DNA of 64,000 bases from Piscinibacter defluvii. GTDB lineage: Bacteria; Pseudomonadota; Gammaproteobacteria; Burkholderiales; Burkholderiaceae_C. The stretch lies in the NCBI RefSeq assembly GCF_004011805.1, contig NZ_RCHJ01000004.1, positions 310,001 to 374,000 of the forward strand. The letters are read 5' to 3'. The position numbers and the translations under genes were made by a program. Below, piece after piece: positions 24,537 through 33,637 of this stretch (position 1 is its first letter; each line of letters begins with the position of its first letter). Under the pieces are notes generated by a model. It saw only the letters and a program-made list of their open reading frames with translations. It had not been told where the DNA came from and did no database searches.

Positions 24537-27227
24537 ATGGACAAACACTACCTCACTCCCCTCTTCTCGCCCGAATCGATCGTCGTGTTCGCCGGCCGCC
24601 CGGACGATGCGACGCAGCCCGGCTCGCACGCCGCGGCGCTGCACCAGGCGCTGCGCGCGCAGCGCTTCAGCGGCACCATCACCTTCCTCGACACCAGCAC
24701 CAGCGGCACGCTGGCCGACCTGGCGCAGTCGCGCGCCGACCTGGCGATCATCGCGCTGCCGCCCTCCGAGATCCCCGCCGCGCTCGAGATCGCCGGCCGC
24801 GTCACCTGCCGTGCCGCGCTGGTGATGAGCAGCGGCGTCGACGCCGAGCAGGCGCGCGAGCTGTCGCGCATCGCGCGGCGCGCCGGCATGCACCTGCTCG
24901 GGCCGAACTCGCTGGGCATCCAGCGCCCGCTGCTCGGCCTGAACGCGAGCGCCGCGGGGCCGCTGGCCAAGCCGGGCTCGCTGGCGCTGGTGTCGCAGTC
25001 CGGCGCGCTGATCACCTCGATGCTCGACTGGGCGCGCGGCAACGCGGTCGGCTTCTCGGCCGTGGTCTCGCTCGGCCAGCATGCCGCGGTGGACATCGCG
25101 CAGGTGCTGGACTTCCTGGCCAACGACCCGCGCACGCAGAGCATCCTGCTCTACCTCGAGGGCATCGCCAGCGCACGCGGCTTCATGAGCGCGCTGCGCT
25201 CGGCCGCCACCGCCAAGCCGGTGGTGGTGCTGAAGGCCGGGCGGCGCCCCGCCGGCAACGCCGCGGCGCAGACGCACAGCGGCGCGATCGTCGGCAGCGA
25301 CGACGTGTTCGACGCCGCGTTGCGCCGCGCCGGCGCGGTGCGGGTGCGCAGCTTCGTCGAGCTGTTCTCGGCCGCCAAGTGCCTGGCCTCGCGCTACCGC
25401 CCGGTGGGCACCCGCCTGGCGGTCGTCACCAACGGCGGCGGCCCGGGCGTGCTGGCGGCCGACTGGATCAACGAGATCGGCCTGCAGCTGGGAAGGCTCG
25501 CGCCCGAGCGCGCCGCGGCGCTCGCGCCGCAGCTGCCGCCCGGGGCCTCGCTCACCGACCTGATCGACCTCTCCGAGTTCGCCGGACCGGCGCATTTCCG
25601 CGCCGCGGTGGAGGCGGCCAACCAGGACAAGGGCCTGGACGGCGTGCTCGCGATCCTCTCGCCCAAGCTCGGCATCGATGCCGTCGAGGTGGCCCAGGCG
25701 GTGGCCGCGATGCGCCCGCAGATGGGCAAGCCGCTGCTGGCCTGCTGGATGGGCGACGCCACGGTCGAGGCGGCGCGCGACGCGCTCGGCGAGGCCGACG
25801 TGCCCTGCTTCCGCTCGCCCGAGGCGGCGGTGGGCGCGTTCTCCAACATCGCGAGCTTCTACCGCAACCAGCAGCTGCTGCAGCAGACGCCGCCGCCGCT
25901 CACCGCGCTGGCCAAGCCCGACATCGAGGGCGCGCGCCTGGTCATCGAGAGCGTGCTGGCGGAACGCCGCAAGATCCTCACCGAGATGGAGAGCAAGACG
26001 CTGCTGTCGGCCTTCCACATCCCGGTGACCGAGACCATCCTCGCACGCAGCCCGAACGAGGCGATGATGATCGCCACGCAGCTCGGCTTCCCGGTGGCGC
26101 TGAAGATCGATTCGCCCGACATCGCGCACAAGTCCGACGTGCAGGGCGTGGCGCTGAACATCATGAACGGCACCGGCGCGCGCGACACGTATCAAGACCT
26201 GGTTGAGCGCGTCGCCCGGGCGCAGCCCGGCGCGCGCATCAACGGCGTGACGATCCAGAAGATGGCGCCGGCGCGGCGCGGCCGCGAGATCCACGTCGGC
26301 GTGGTCACCGACGACCCCTTCGGCCCGGTGATCGTGTTCGGTGCCGGCGGCACGATGATCGAGCTGATCGGCGACCGCGCGATGGAGCTGCCGCCGCTGA
26401 ACCAGTTCCTCGCACGCCGGCTGATCGAGCGCTCGCGCGTCGCGCAGACGCTGGGCGAGTGGCGCGGCGCGCAGGCCATCGACATGGAGGCGCTGGAGCA
26501 GATCCTGCTGCGCGTCTCGGAGATGGTGTGCGAGCTGTCGCAGCTGCGCGAGATGGACATCAACCCGATCATCGTCGACGAGCACGGTGCGCTGGCGGTG
26601 GACGCACGCATCGTGATCGACCATCCGGCCGCAGGCGTCGGCGGCCGGGTGAACGGCTACAACCACCTCGCGATCCTGCCCTACCCGGCGCGCTACGAGC
26701 AGGTCTGGCCGATGCGCGGCGGCGGCGAGTACCGCGTGCGGCCGATCCACCCCGACGACGCGCAGATGCTGCAGGCGCTGGTGCACGGCCTGTCGCCGCA
26801 GAGCCGCTACTTCCGCTTCGTCTCGTCGATGGCCGAGCTGCCGCCGGCGATGCTGGCGCGCTTCACGCTGATCGACTACGACCGCGAGATGGCGCTCGTG
26901 GCGGTGGTCGACGAGAAGGTGCCCGGCCCGGACGGCGAACCGGTCGAGAAGGAACGCATCATCGGCGTGTCGCGCTACGTGACCAACCCCGACCGCTCGA
27001 GCTGCGAGTTCTCGCTGGTGGTGGCCGACGACTACAACGGCAAGGGCCTGGGCGCGCGGCTGATGGAGTCCATCATGCAGGTGGCGCGCGACAAGGGCCT
27101 GGCCGAGATCGAGGGCCTGGTGTTGGCCAACAACGCGAGCATGCTGAAGCTGATGCGCGCGCTCGGTTTCACCGTGAAGCCCTTCGTCGAGGACCGCGAC
27201 TTCGTGCTCTGCAGCCACGCGCTGTAG
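24537..27227 (+). CDS. PatZ-like ADP-forming acyl-CoA synthetase/GNAT acetyltransferase
   Basis: 896 residues. In order: CoA-binding domain (about 1-130), succinyl-CoA-ligase-like domains (about 145-470), an ATP-grasp domain (about 485-710; FPVALKIDSPDIAHKSD, IVFGAGGTMIEL) and a C-terminal GNAT domain (about 735-890; RPIHPDDA, GLGARLMESIMQVA). This is the layout of E. coli PatZ/Pka and Salmonella Pat, which use acetyl-CoA to acetylate lysines, for example in acetyl-CoA synthetase. The synthetase half in Pat has lost its ligase activity. The ATG at 24537 is used because the conserved LTPLFSPESIVV follows. It stands alone between two minus-strand genes. Confidence 0.9.
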   Translation: MDKHYLTPLFSPESIVVFAGRPDDATQPGSHAAALHQALRAQRFSGTITFLDTSTSGTLADLAQSRADLAIIALPPSEIPAALEIAGRVTCRAALVMSSGVDAEQARELSRIARRAGMHLLGPNSLGIQRPLLGLNASAAGPLAKPGSLALVSQSGALITSMLDWARGNAVGFSAVVSLGQHAAVDIAQVLDFLANDPRTQSILLYLEGIASARGFMSALRSAATAKPVVVLKAGRRPAGNAAAQTHSGAIVGSDDVFDAALRRAGAVRVRSFVELFSAAKCLASRYRPVGTRLAVVTNGGGPGVLAADWINEIGLQLGRLAPERAAALAPQLPPGASLTDLIDLSEFAGPAHFRAAVEAANQDKGLDGVLAILSPKLGIDAVEVAQAVAAMRPQMGKPLLACWMGDATVEAARDALGEADVPCFRSPEAAVGAFSNIASFYRNQQLLQQTPPPLTALAKPDIEGARLVIESVLAERRKILTEMESKTLLSAFHIPVTETILARSPNEAMMIATQLGFPVALKIDSPDIAHKSDVQGVALNIMNGTGARDTYQDLVERVARAQPGARINGVTIQKMAPARRGREIHVGVVTDDPFGPVIVFGAGGTMIELIGDRAMELPPLNQFLARRLIERSRVAQTLGEWRGAQAIDMEALEQILLRVSEMVCELSQLREMDINPIIVDEHGALAVDARIVIDHPAAGVGGRVNGYNHLAILPYPARYEQVWPMRGGGEYRVRPIHPDDAQMLQALVHGLSPQSRYFRFVSSMAELPPAMLARFTLIDYDREMALVAVVDEKVPGPDGEPVEKERIIGVSRYVTNPDRSSCEFSLVVADDYNGKGLGARLMESIMQVARDKGLAEIEGLVLANNASMLKLMRALGFTVKPFVEDRDFVLCSHAL

Positions 27228-27251
27228 CGCGCCGCCGGCGGCCGTGCCGGT

Positions 27252-28910
27252 TCAGCCCAGGCGCGCGAACAGCACGCCGTACGGATCGAACTCGATCGAG
27301 GGCTCGCCGCCTTGTGCGCCGGCGAGCCTCGCGCCGTCGGCGCCGCTCGCGGCCAGCACATCGACCGTGCAGTCGTGGCCGGGCAGCGGCAGCGTCGCGG
27401 CCTGGTCGGAGAGGTTGAAGGCGCACAGCACGCGTTCGCCCTCCCAGGCGCGGACGAAGGCCAGCACCTGCGGATGCGCGGGCAGCAACTCGATCGCCCC
27501 GCGCACCAGCGCCGGCTGCGTGCGGCGCCAGTGCAGCAGGCGGCGGACATGCTGCAGTTGCGAGCCCGCGTCGGCCTCCTGCCGGTCGACCGCCAGCGGC
27601 CGATGGGCCTCGACGATGGGCAGCCACGGTGGTGTGGCGCCGCTGCCGAAGCCGAGGTCGGGCGCGCCCGATTCCCAGGGCATCGGCGTGCGGCAGCCGT
27701 CGCGCCCCTTGAACTCGGGCCACATCGCGATGCCGTAGGGGTCGCGCAGCTGGTCGCGCTCCAGCTCGGCTTCGGGCAGGCCGAGCTCTTCGCCCTGGTA
27801 GAGGCACACGCTGCCGCGCAGGCTGAGCTGCAGCGCGGCCCCCAGGCGCAAGAGCGCCGCCGGCGCGGCGGCCCCGCCCCAGCGCGTGGCCCAGCGCATG
27901 CAGTCATGGTTGGACAGGGCCCAGCAGGGCCAGCCCCCGCCCGGCATGCCCTCGAAGCGCTCGATCACGCCGCGCACGTAGGCCGCACCGTGCTCGGCCG
28001 ACAGCAGATCGAAGCAGTAGCCCATGTGCAGCCTGTCGGTGCCGGCGGTGTATTCGGCCACCATCGCCATGCCGAGCTCGTCGCCGATCTCGCCCAGCAA
28101 GGCCGCGTCGCCGCGCGCGTCGACCAGCGCGCGCACCCGCGCCAGGAACTGCAACGCCTCGGGCTGGCTCTTGTCGTGCAGGTGGAGCTGCCAGCTGTAC
28201 GGGTTGGCGGCCGGCGCGGTCGGGTCGTCGCCGGCGGGCATGCCGCGGCCCGGGTTGTTGCGCAGCTGCCGGTCGTGGAAGCAGAAGTTGATCGCGTCGA
28301 GGCGGAAGCCGTCGACGCCGCGGTCCAGCCAGCGGCCCAGCATCTCGAGCAGCGCGTCCTGCACCGCCGGGCAGTGGAAGTTCAGGTCCGGCTGCGCGGC
28401 GAGGAAGTTGTGCAGGTAGTACTGGCGCCGCCGCGTGTCCCATTGCCAGGCGCTGCCCCCGAACACGCTGAGCCAGTTGTTCGGCGGCGTGCCGTCGGGC
28501 AGGGCGTCGGCCCACACGTACCAATCGGCCTTCGGGTTGTCGCGGCTCGCGCGGCTCTCGACGAACCAGGGGTGCTCGTCGGAGGTGTGCGAGAGCACCT
28601 GGTCGATGATCACCTTCAGGCCGAGCGAGTGCGCGCGCGCCGCCAGCGCGACGAAGTCGTCGAGCCGGCCGAACATCGGGTCGACGTCGTCGTGGTCCGC
28701 GACGTCGTAGCCGAAGTCCTTCATCGGACTCCTGAAGAAGGGCGAGAGCCAGAGCGCATCGACCCCGAGCGCGGCGATGTGGGGCAGGCGCTCGGTGATG
28801 CCCGGCAGGTCGCCGATGCCGTCGCCGTTGCTGTCGGCAAAGCTGCGCGGATAGACCTGGTAGATCACGCTGCCGCGCCACCAGTCGCGCGTCGAGGGTG
28901 AAGTCGGCAT
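27252..28910 (-). CDS. GH13 alpha-glucosidase
   Basis: 552 residues with the full GH13 set: QVYPRSFADSNGDGIGDLPG (substrate-loop signature), nucleophile D205 (GFRLDAINF), acid/base E274 (LLGEIGDE) and D336 (LSNHD). There is no signal peptide, so it should hydrolyse imported alpha-glucosides such as maltose, isomaltose or sucrose-type sugars in the cytoplasm. AAGGAG precedes the ATG at 28910 by 6 nt. It is the last gene of an operon with a sugar-binding protein (11-nt gap) and a LamB-type porin. Exact linkage specificity cannot be told from motifs. Confidence 0.93.
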   Translation of the reverse strand: MPTSPSTRDWWRGSVIYQVYPRSFADSNGDGIGDLPGITERLPHIAALGVDALWLSPFFRSPMKDFGYDVADHDDVDPMFGRLDDFVALAARAHSLGLKVIIDQVLSHTSDEHPWFVESRASRDNPKADWYVWADALPDGTPPNNWLSVFGGSAWQWDTRRRQYYLHNFLAAQPDLNFHCPAVQDALLEMLGRWLDRGVDGFRLDAINFCFHDRQLRNNPGRGMPAGDDPTAPAANPYSWQLHLHDKSQPEALQFLARVRALVDARGDAALLGEIGDELGMAMVAEYTAGTDRLHMGYCFDLLSAEHGAAYVRGVIERFEGMPGGGWPCWALSNHDCMRWATRWGGAAAPAALLRLGAALQLSLRGSVCLYQGEELGLPEAELERDQLRDPYGIAMWPEFKGRDGCRTPMPWESGAPDLGFGSGATPPWLPIVEAHRPLAVDRQEADAGSQLQHVRRLLHWRRTQPALVRGAIELLPAHPQVLAFVRAWEGERVLCAFNLSDQAATLPLPGHDCTVDVLAASGADGARLAGAQGGEPSIEFDPYGVLFARLG

Positions 28911-28921
28911 GGAGGTCTCCT

Positions 28922-30187
28922 TCACCACTGGCTGCGCTTGATCTGCCGGAGCTTGCCGTCGAGCCGGCGCACCGCGTCGGCGCCGCTGCTCTTCTTCGAG
29001 AGCACGTCGTGCGCCGCGTCCCAGAAGGCGCGGCTGACCTCGGGGTACTTCAGGCTCGTGGCACCGGCCGGCCGGGCGACCGCGTGGGTGAAGACCGGCA
29101 GCAGTTCGGCCATGAACGGATTGGCCTTGACGATCTCCGGATCCTTGTAGAGGTCGACGATGGTCGGGTTGTACGAGCCGCCGATGGCGCGATGCTTCTG
29201 CACCTCGGCGCTGGTCATGTGCATCACGAGGGCCGCCGCCGCCGCGACGTTCTTCGAGTACTTCGAGACGCCGAGCTGCGCGCCGCCGAGGGTCGCGGCC
29301 GGCCTGCCGCCGGGGCCGGCGGGCAGCGGCGCGATGCCGACCTTGCCGCGGACCGGGCTGTCGGCCGCCTGCGCGAGGGCCCATGCATAGGGCCAGTTGC
29401 GCATGAACAGCGCGCCGCCGGTCTGGAACACGCCGCGCGTGTCCTCCTCGGCGTAGTTCAGCACGCCGCTCGGCGCGATCGTGCCGATCCACGCGGCGGC
29501 GCTGGCCAGTGCACGGGCGGCCGCCGGGTTGTCGATCGTGACGGCCCCGGACGGATCGACCACCGTGCCGCCGCCCGCGCTCGCCACCCACTCGAGCGCG
29601 TTGCAGCTCAGTCCTTCGTAGGCCTTGGCCTGGAACACGAAACCCTGGAAGTCCTTCGCGCCGGCCGCCCGCTCGCCCTCCATCACCCGCTTCGCCGTGG
29701 CGGCCAGCTCGTCCCAGGTCGCGGGCGGCTTGAGCTGGTACTTCGCCAGCAGGTCGCGGCGGTAGTAGAGCAGGCCGGCATCGGTGTACCAGGGCATGCC
29801 GACCAGCTTGCCGTCGACGGTGTTGTTCGCGACGATGGCCGGGAAGTGGGCCTTCTCGGCCCCCTGGCTGTAGGGCTTCAGGTCGACGAGATGGTCCTTG
29901 ATGACCCCGGGCCAGACGACGTCGATCAGGATCACGTCGATGTCCGACGACTTGGCGGCGAACTGCTGGCGCAGCAGCGCGAGGTTGTCGGTGGCGCTGG
30001 CCGGGGCCGTGTACATCTTCACCGTGTGGCCGTTGCGGCGGCCCCATTCCTGGGCGAACCGGCCGCAGTGGTCGGCGTCGGCGGCATTCGAGCCGCAGGC
30101 GATGGTGAGCTGGGCGGCCGGGGCGGCGCCGGCCAGGCCGAAGGCGAGCACGGTGGCGGCTGCGTGGCGCGCGAAAGCGGTGCGCAT
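28922..30187 (-). CDS. ABC transporter sugar-binding protein (extracellular family 1)
   Basis: 421 residues. Signal peptide MRTAFARHAAATVLAFGLAG..AAPAA, then a family-1 binding protein with LTIACGSN, DVILIDVVWPGVIKD, GKLVGMPWYTDAGLLYYRRDLL and FQTGGALFMRNWPYAW, typical of trehalose/maltose/alpha-glucoside binders of the ThuE/AglE type. It would deliver the sugar to a MalFG-type permease. No permease or ATPase gene is present next to it, so those must be encoded elsewhere. It sits between the LamB-type porin (38-nt gap) and the alpha-glucosidase. Confidence 0.9.
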   Translation of the reverse strand: MRTAFARHAAATVLAFGLAGAAPAAQLTIACGSNAADADHCGRFAQEWGRRNGHTVKMYTAPASATDNLALLRQQFAAKSSDIDVILIDVVWPGVIKDHLVDLKPYSQGAEKAHFPAIVANNTVDGKLVGMPWYTDAGLLYYRRDLLAKYQLKPPATWDELAATAKRVMEGERAAGAKDFQGFVFQAKAYEGLSCNALEWVASAGGGTVVDPSGAVTIDNPAAARALASAAAWIGTIAPSGVLNYAEEDTRGVFQTGGALFMRNWPYAWALAQAADSPVRGKVGIAPLPAGPGGRPAATLGGAQLGVSKYSKNVAAAAALVMHMTSAEVQKHRAIGGSYNPTIVDLYKDPEIVKANPFMAELLPVFTHAVARPAGATSLKYPEVSRAFWDAAHDVLSKKSSGADAVRRLDGKLRQIKRSQW

Positions 30188-30225
30188 GGGAGATCTCCGT
30201 TGGTCGGTGGGATGGGGGGGCGGGC

Positions 30226-31635
30226 TCAGAACCAGCCCTCGACCTGCATGCCGTAGCTCACGCCGCTGCGCTTGTCGCCGAAAGCGTCCACCGGCGTGTT
30301 GCAGTCGCGCCCGGTGCAGGTGACGGTGCCGGCCCGGGCGGCGGCGTTGTTCCACTTCGCGTAGGTCACGAAGAAGCGGATCGCCGGTCGCGCCCAGAGG
30401 CTGCGGCCCATGGAGAACTGGGTGCCGACGGTCGCCTTGGCGAGCTTGCGCGTGCCGAGGGTGTCGCCATCGGATCGCGCCTGCTGGTAGCCGAGTTCGG
30501 ACATCAGGCTCCAGACGTTGTTCAGGTGGTACTGCGGCCGCGCTCCGATCCAGTACTCCTTGTTGGTGACGCCCTCGACCTTCGCCTGGCGTGTGCCGGC
30601 GGTGAACGATGCGGTGACCGGCATGCCCTTGGGTTCGATCACCCAGTGGTCGAACAGCAGCCACTCGGTGCGCTTCTCGTTGCTGCCGGCGATGCCCCAG
30701 CCGCGCAGCGTCATCGCGTTCTTCGCGACCTTCAGCACGACCTGATTGAAGCCGCCCAGGCCGAACAGGTCGTCCTGGGTGTGCTGGAGGTGCAGGCCCA
30801 GGCCGTTGCGGCCTGCCTGGTTGTCGATGCTGCGCGTCTCGCGCACGACCACGTTGACCGGCGGCGTGGCCGGGTCGTTGTCGATGTCGATCGGCTGCAC
30901 GGTGTCGACCGTGTAGGTGCTCCGGCCGTCGCGGTTGTTCTTGAGCGACAGGTCCAGGCCCAGCGACACCTTGCCGCCCGGATTGGTCTCGATGCCTTCG
31001 AGCCGGAAGTCGTGCACGCTGACCGTGCGCGAGCCGCCGCCGATGAGGTCCGGGTTGAAGCCGCCCAGCGACGGGTTGATGCCGTAGCCCGTGAAGTCGC
31101 CGATGCGCATCAGCGCGTAGGAGAACTTGCCGATGCCGGCGTCGACGTTCTCGAGGCCGAAGCCGACACCCTGGTTCGGCTCCCAGAAGCCGTAGTCGAG
31201 CATGTGGATGTCGCGGTTGCCGTAGAAGCGCTTGCCGGCCCACAGCGACGCGCCCTTGAGTGCCGGCAGGCCCATGCCGGCGCCGATGTCCTGCGCCTCG
31301 ACGAACACCTCGCGGAACGATGGCGCGGTCTGCTCCCAGTTGGCGATGCCCTGCGTGCCGTAGGAGAAGCGGAAGGTGGACTTGAACGTGGTGCCGTCGA
31401 CTTGGCCGAGCGTCGAGCGGAACACCAGGTCGGCGTAGGTGTCGCATTCGTTGCCGAGCCGGAACCACAGCACCGAGCCCGGCAGCCGGTAGCAGACCTC
31501 CTTGCCGCCCTCGCTGCTGCTGCCGGCGCCGCTGCGGAAGTAGCCGCCGAAGTCGACCGGCACCGCAGCCGCGGTGCCGGCCAGCAGCACGCCCAGCGCG
31601 ACGGCAGCCACTTGGGGAAGGGATCGGGTTCTCAT
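30226..31635 (-). CDS. LamB-type maltoporin/sugar porin
   Basis: 469 residues. It begins with a signal peptide (MRTRSLPQVAAVALGVLL..) followed at once by VDFGGYFRSGAG, the typical N-terminus of mature LamB-family 18-strand porins. Alternating aromatic strands continue to a terminal Trp-Phe (QVEGWF), the outer-membrane insertion signal. Family landmarks include KRFYGNRDIHMLDYGFWEP. It should let maltodextrins or related oligosaccharides cross the outer membrane. First gene of the sugar operon, with three LacI-type operator-like sites in its 268-bp upstream region. Confidence 0.92.
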   Translation of the reverse strand: MRTRSLPQVAAVALGVLLAGTAAAVPVDFGGYFRSGAGSSSEGGKEVCYRLPGSVLWFRLGNECDTYADLVFRSTLGQVDGTTFKSTFRFSYGTQGIANWEQTAPSFREVFVEAQDIGAGMGLPALKGASLWAGKRFYGNRDIHMLDYGFWEPNQGVGFGLENVDAGIGKFSYALMRIGDFTGYGINPSLGGFNPDLIGGGSRTVSVHDFRLEGIETNPGGKVSLGLDLSLKNNRDGRSTYTVDTVQPIDIDNDPATPPVNVVVRETRSIDNQAGRNGLGLHLQHTQDDLFGLGGFNQVVLKVAKNAMTLRGWGIAGSNEKRTEWLLFDHWVIEPKGMPVTASFTAGTRQAKVEGVTNKEYWIGARPQYHLNNVWSLMSELGYQQARSDGDTLGTRKLAKATVGTQFSMGRSLWARPAIRFFVTYAKWNNAAARAGTVTCTGRDCNTPVDAFGDKRSGVSYGMQVEGWF

Positions 31636-31671
31636 CGGTTGTCTCCTCGACGGCGGGTGGGCACGCACCAG

Positions 31672-31685
31672 CCAAAGCGGTTTGG
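31672..31685. promoter_or_regulatory. Operator-like inverted repeat in the lamB-type porin leader
   Basis: CCAAA-GCGG-TTTGG, a perfect 5-bp inverted repeat of LacI-family style (A-rich left arm, T-rich right arm, CG near the centre), 36 nt before the porin start codon. It is placed to block the promoter or early elongation of the sugar operon. Confidence 0.45.
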
Positions 31686-31797
31686 ATTTCGGGCGAAACA
31701 AGGCCCCGCGAGGCGGTGTGCTGCGCCGCCCCGGTCTCGGGGAACCGCCGCCCAAGGTTGCGGCAGCGGGTCCACAGGTCTTCATTCTGGCTTGTGC

Positions 31798-31809
31798 GCA
31801 AACGTTTGC
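31798..31809. promoter_or_regulatory. LacI-family operator O1
   Basis: GCAAACGTTTGC is a perfect 12-bp palindrome with the central CG characteristic of LacI/GalR operators. It lies between the divergent porin and regulator genes, 94 nt from the regulator ATG, and is the probable main binding site of the regulator encoded alongside. Confidence 0.75.
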
Positions 31810-31876
31810 ACCCAAGGAAAACCCGTAGCCCTGCTGACTGAATTCTTGGGGTCCGCCCTTCGCACCGACGAGTATG

Positions 31877-31890
31877 TGCAACTGTTTGCA
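31877..31890. promoter_or_regulatory. LacI-family operator O2, at the regulator start
   Basis: TGCAA-CTGT-TTGCA repeats the arms of O1, with its centre 80 bp away (about 7.6 helical turns). It ends 13 nt before the regulator ATG, so binding would give autorepression, and pairing with O1 could form a loop. Confidence 0.65.
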
Positions 31891-31903
31891 CTATCATCGC
31901 CCG

Positions 31904-32962
31904 ATGGATCCCAAACCGCCGAAGCCGTCGCGCCTGCAGATGGCCGACATCGCCCGGCTGGCGAACGTGTCGATCTCGACCGTCTCGCGGGCGCTGAGCA
32001 ACCACCCGCGCCTGTCCGAGGAGACCCGGCAGCGCATCCACGAGCTGGCGCGGTCGCTGCACTACTCGGTGGATGCCGGCGCGCAGATGATGCGCGGCAA
32101 GCAGCCGCCGACGGTCGCGGTGGCCTTCCCGTACCACCCCACCGAGCGCCAGCACTTCAAGGACCCGTTTTTCCTCGCGCTGATCGGCGCGATCGGCGAT
32201 GCGCTGATCGACAGCGGCCACAACATGCTGATCGAGGCCGTGCAGGCGGACGACTTCGAGCGTGTCGCCAAGCCGTACGAGACGCGCCAGTGCATCGGCA
32301 CCATCCTGCTCGGCCAGGAGCATTACCACGACCGCATCAATGCGCTCGCGGTGCGCGGCATCCCGTTCGTCGTCTGGGGCGCGCGCCTGAAGGACCAGCT
32401 CTACTGCAGCGTCGGCAGCGACAACACGCTCGGTGGCCGCCAGGCCACCGAGCACCTGCTGGCGCACGGGGCGCGGCGCATCCTGTTCCTGGGCGACCCG
32501 AGCCTGCCCGAGATCGCCCAGCGCCACGAAGGCTGGCTGGCCGCGCAGCGCGCCCACGGTATCGAACCGGAAGCGGGCCTGACCCGACCGGTGCCGTTCG
32601 TGCCGCAGGCGGCACGCGCCGAAATCGAGCGGGTGCTGGCCGACGGCCCGGCGTTCGATGCCGTCTTCGCCGCCAGCGACCGCCTGGCCCTGGCCGCGAT
32701 GGCGGCCCTGCAGGCTCGGCAACGGCGCGTCCCGCAGGACGTGCAGGTGGTCGGCTTCGACGACATCGCGTTGTCGGCGGAGGCGAATCCGCCGCTGACC
32801 ACGGTGCGCCAGGATCTGGAGACGGCCGGCAAGACCCTGGTCGAGCGCCTGCTGGCGAAGCTGGCCGGCCAGGCCGTCGAGCCCGTCCTGCTGCCGACCA
32901 CGCTGGTCGTGCGCGGATCCACGCACGGCGAGCCGGAGTCCGGGCGGCCGCCGCCGGCCTGA
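31904..32962 (+). CDS. LacI-family transcriptional regulator of the sugar operon
   Basis: 352 residues. An N-terminal LacI helix-turn-helix at about 10-60 (MADIARLANVSISTVSRALSNHP) is followed by a periplasmic-binding-protein-like effector domain ending in QVVGFDDIALSAEANPPLTTVRQD, typical of the family. The ATG at 31904 is chosen over an upstream in-frame ATG because the latter overlaps operator O2. Divergent from the porin/binding-protein/alpha-glucosidase operon with palindromic operators between, so it should repress these genes until an alpha-glucoside or derivative binds. The inducer is not identifiable. Confidence 0.92.
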   Translation: MDPKPPKPSRLQMADIARLANVSISTVSRALSNHPRLSEETRQRIHELARSLHYSVDAGAQMMRGKQPPTVAVAFPYHPTERQHFKDPFFLALIGAIGDALIDSGHNMLIEAVQADDFERVAKPYETRQCIGTILLGQEHYHDRINALAVRGIPFVVWGARLKDQLYCSVGSDNTLGGRQATEHLLAHGARRILFLGDPSLPEIAQRHEGWLAAQRAHGIEPEAGLTRPVPFVPQAARAEIERVLADGPAFDAVFAASDRLALAAMAALQARQRRVPQDVQVVGFDDIALSAEANPPLTTVRQDLETAGKTLVERLLAKLAGQAVEPVLLPTTLVVRGSTHGEPESGRPPPA

Positions 32963-32995
32963 ACCCGGCGCCAGCGCCGCGGCGCCGGGCCGCGC

Positions 32996-33637
32996 TCAGC
33001 CCGCGTCCGGCTGCCGCGCCGGCGCGGCGCGCGCGAACGCCTCGATGTCTGCGCAGGCCGCGTCGACCGCGACGATTCGCGGCCAGCGGGCCAGGTCCAC
33101 GCCGAAGCGGCGTGCGCTTTCCACCTGCGGCACGAGGTGCACGTCGGCCAGCGTCGGCGCAGTGCCGAAGCAGAAGCGAGCTCGCGTGGTGTCGGCGGCG
33201 AGCAGCGCCTCGATCGCGTCGAAGCCGGCGGCGATCCAGCTGCCGCACCAGGCGTTGACGGCCGCCTCGTCGGCGCCGAAGCGCTGGCGCAGCGCCTGCA
33301 GGATGCGGCGGTTGTTCACCGGGTGGATGTCGCTGGCGACGATCGCCGCCAGGGCCCGCACCCGCTGCCGCGCGAACGCATCGGCCGGCAGCAGCGGCGG
33401 GCTCGGGTAACGCTCCTCGAGCCACTCGATGATCGCGCCGGACTGGATCAGCACGTGGCCGTCGTCGAGCTCGAGCGCGGGCACCAGCTGCTGCGGGTTC
33501 ACTGCCCGGTAGGCGTCCGCGAGATGCGCCTCGGTGCGCAGGTCCACCGCGACCTGCTCGACCGCCAGGCCCTTCAGGTTCAGCGCGATGCGCAGCCGGT
33601 GCGAAGTGCCGCTGCGGAAGAAGCCGTACAGCTTCAT
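32996..33637 (-). CDS. mhbI: Maleylpyruvate isomerase, glutathione-dependent (zeta-class GST)
   Basis: 213 residues with a GST N-terminal domain (LYGFFRSGTSHRLRIALNLKG, with the SSxR/SxxxR-type loop of zeta GSTs; QLVPALELDD; QSGAIIEWLEE) and an all-helical C-terminal domain (FCFGTAPTLADVHLVPQ). This family isomerises maleylacetoacetate or maleylpyruvate. The gentisate operon upstream decides for maleylpyruvate to fumarylpyruvate. It overlaps the transporter stop by 1 nt (TGATG). Last gene of the operon; converges on the LacI-family gene. Confidence 0.88.
   Translation of the reverse strand: MKLYGFFRSGTSHRLRIALNLKGLAVEQVAVDLRTEAHLADAYRAVNPQQLVPALELDDGHVLIQSGAIIEWLEERYPSPPLLPADAFARQRVRALAAIVASDIHPVNNRRILQALRQRFGADEAAVNAWCGSWIAAGFDAIEALLAADTTRARFCFGTAPTLADVHLVPQVESARRFGVDLARWPRIVAVDAACADIEAFARAAPARQPDAG

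Noticed and set aside
28922-32926. 1334-codon minus-strand frame suggesting a fusion protein
   Set aside because: Only its 3' part encodes the sugar-binding protein, whose signal peptide starts at 30187; the rest overlaps the porin and LacI-family genes in a wrong phase.
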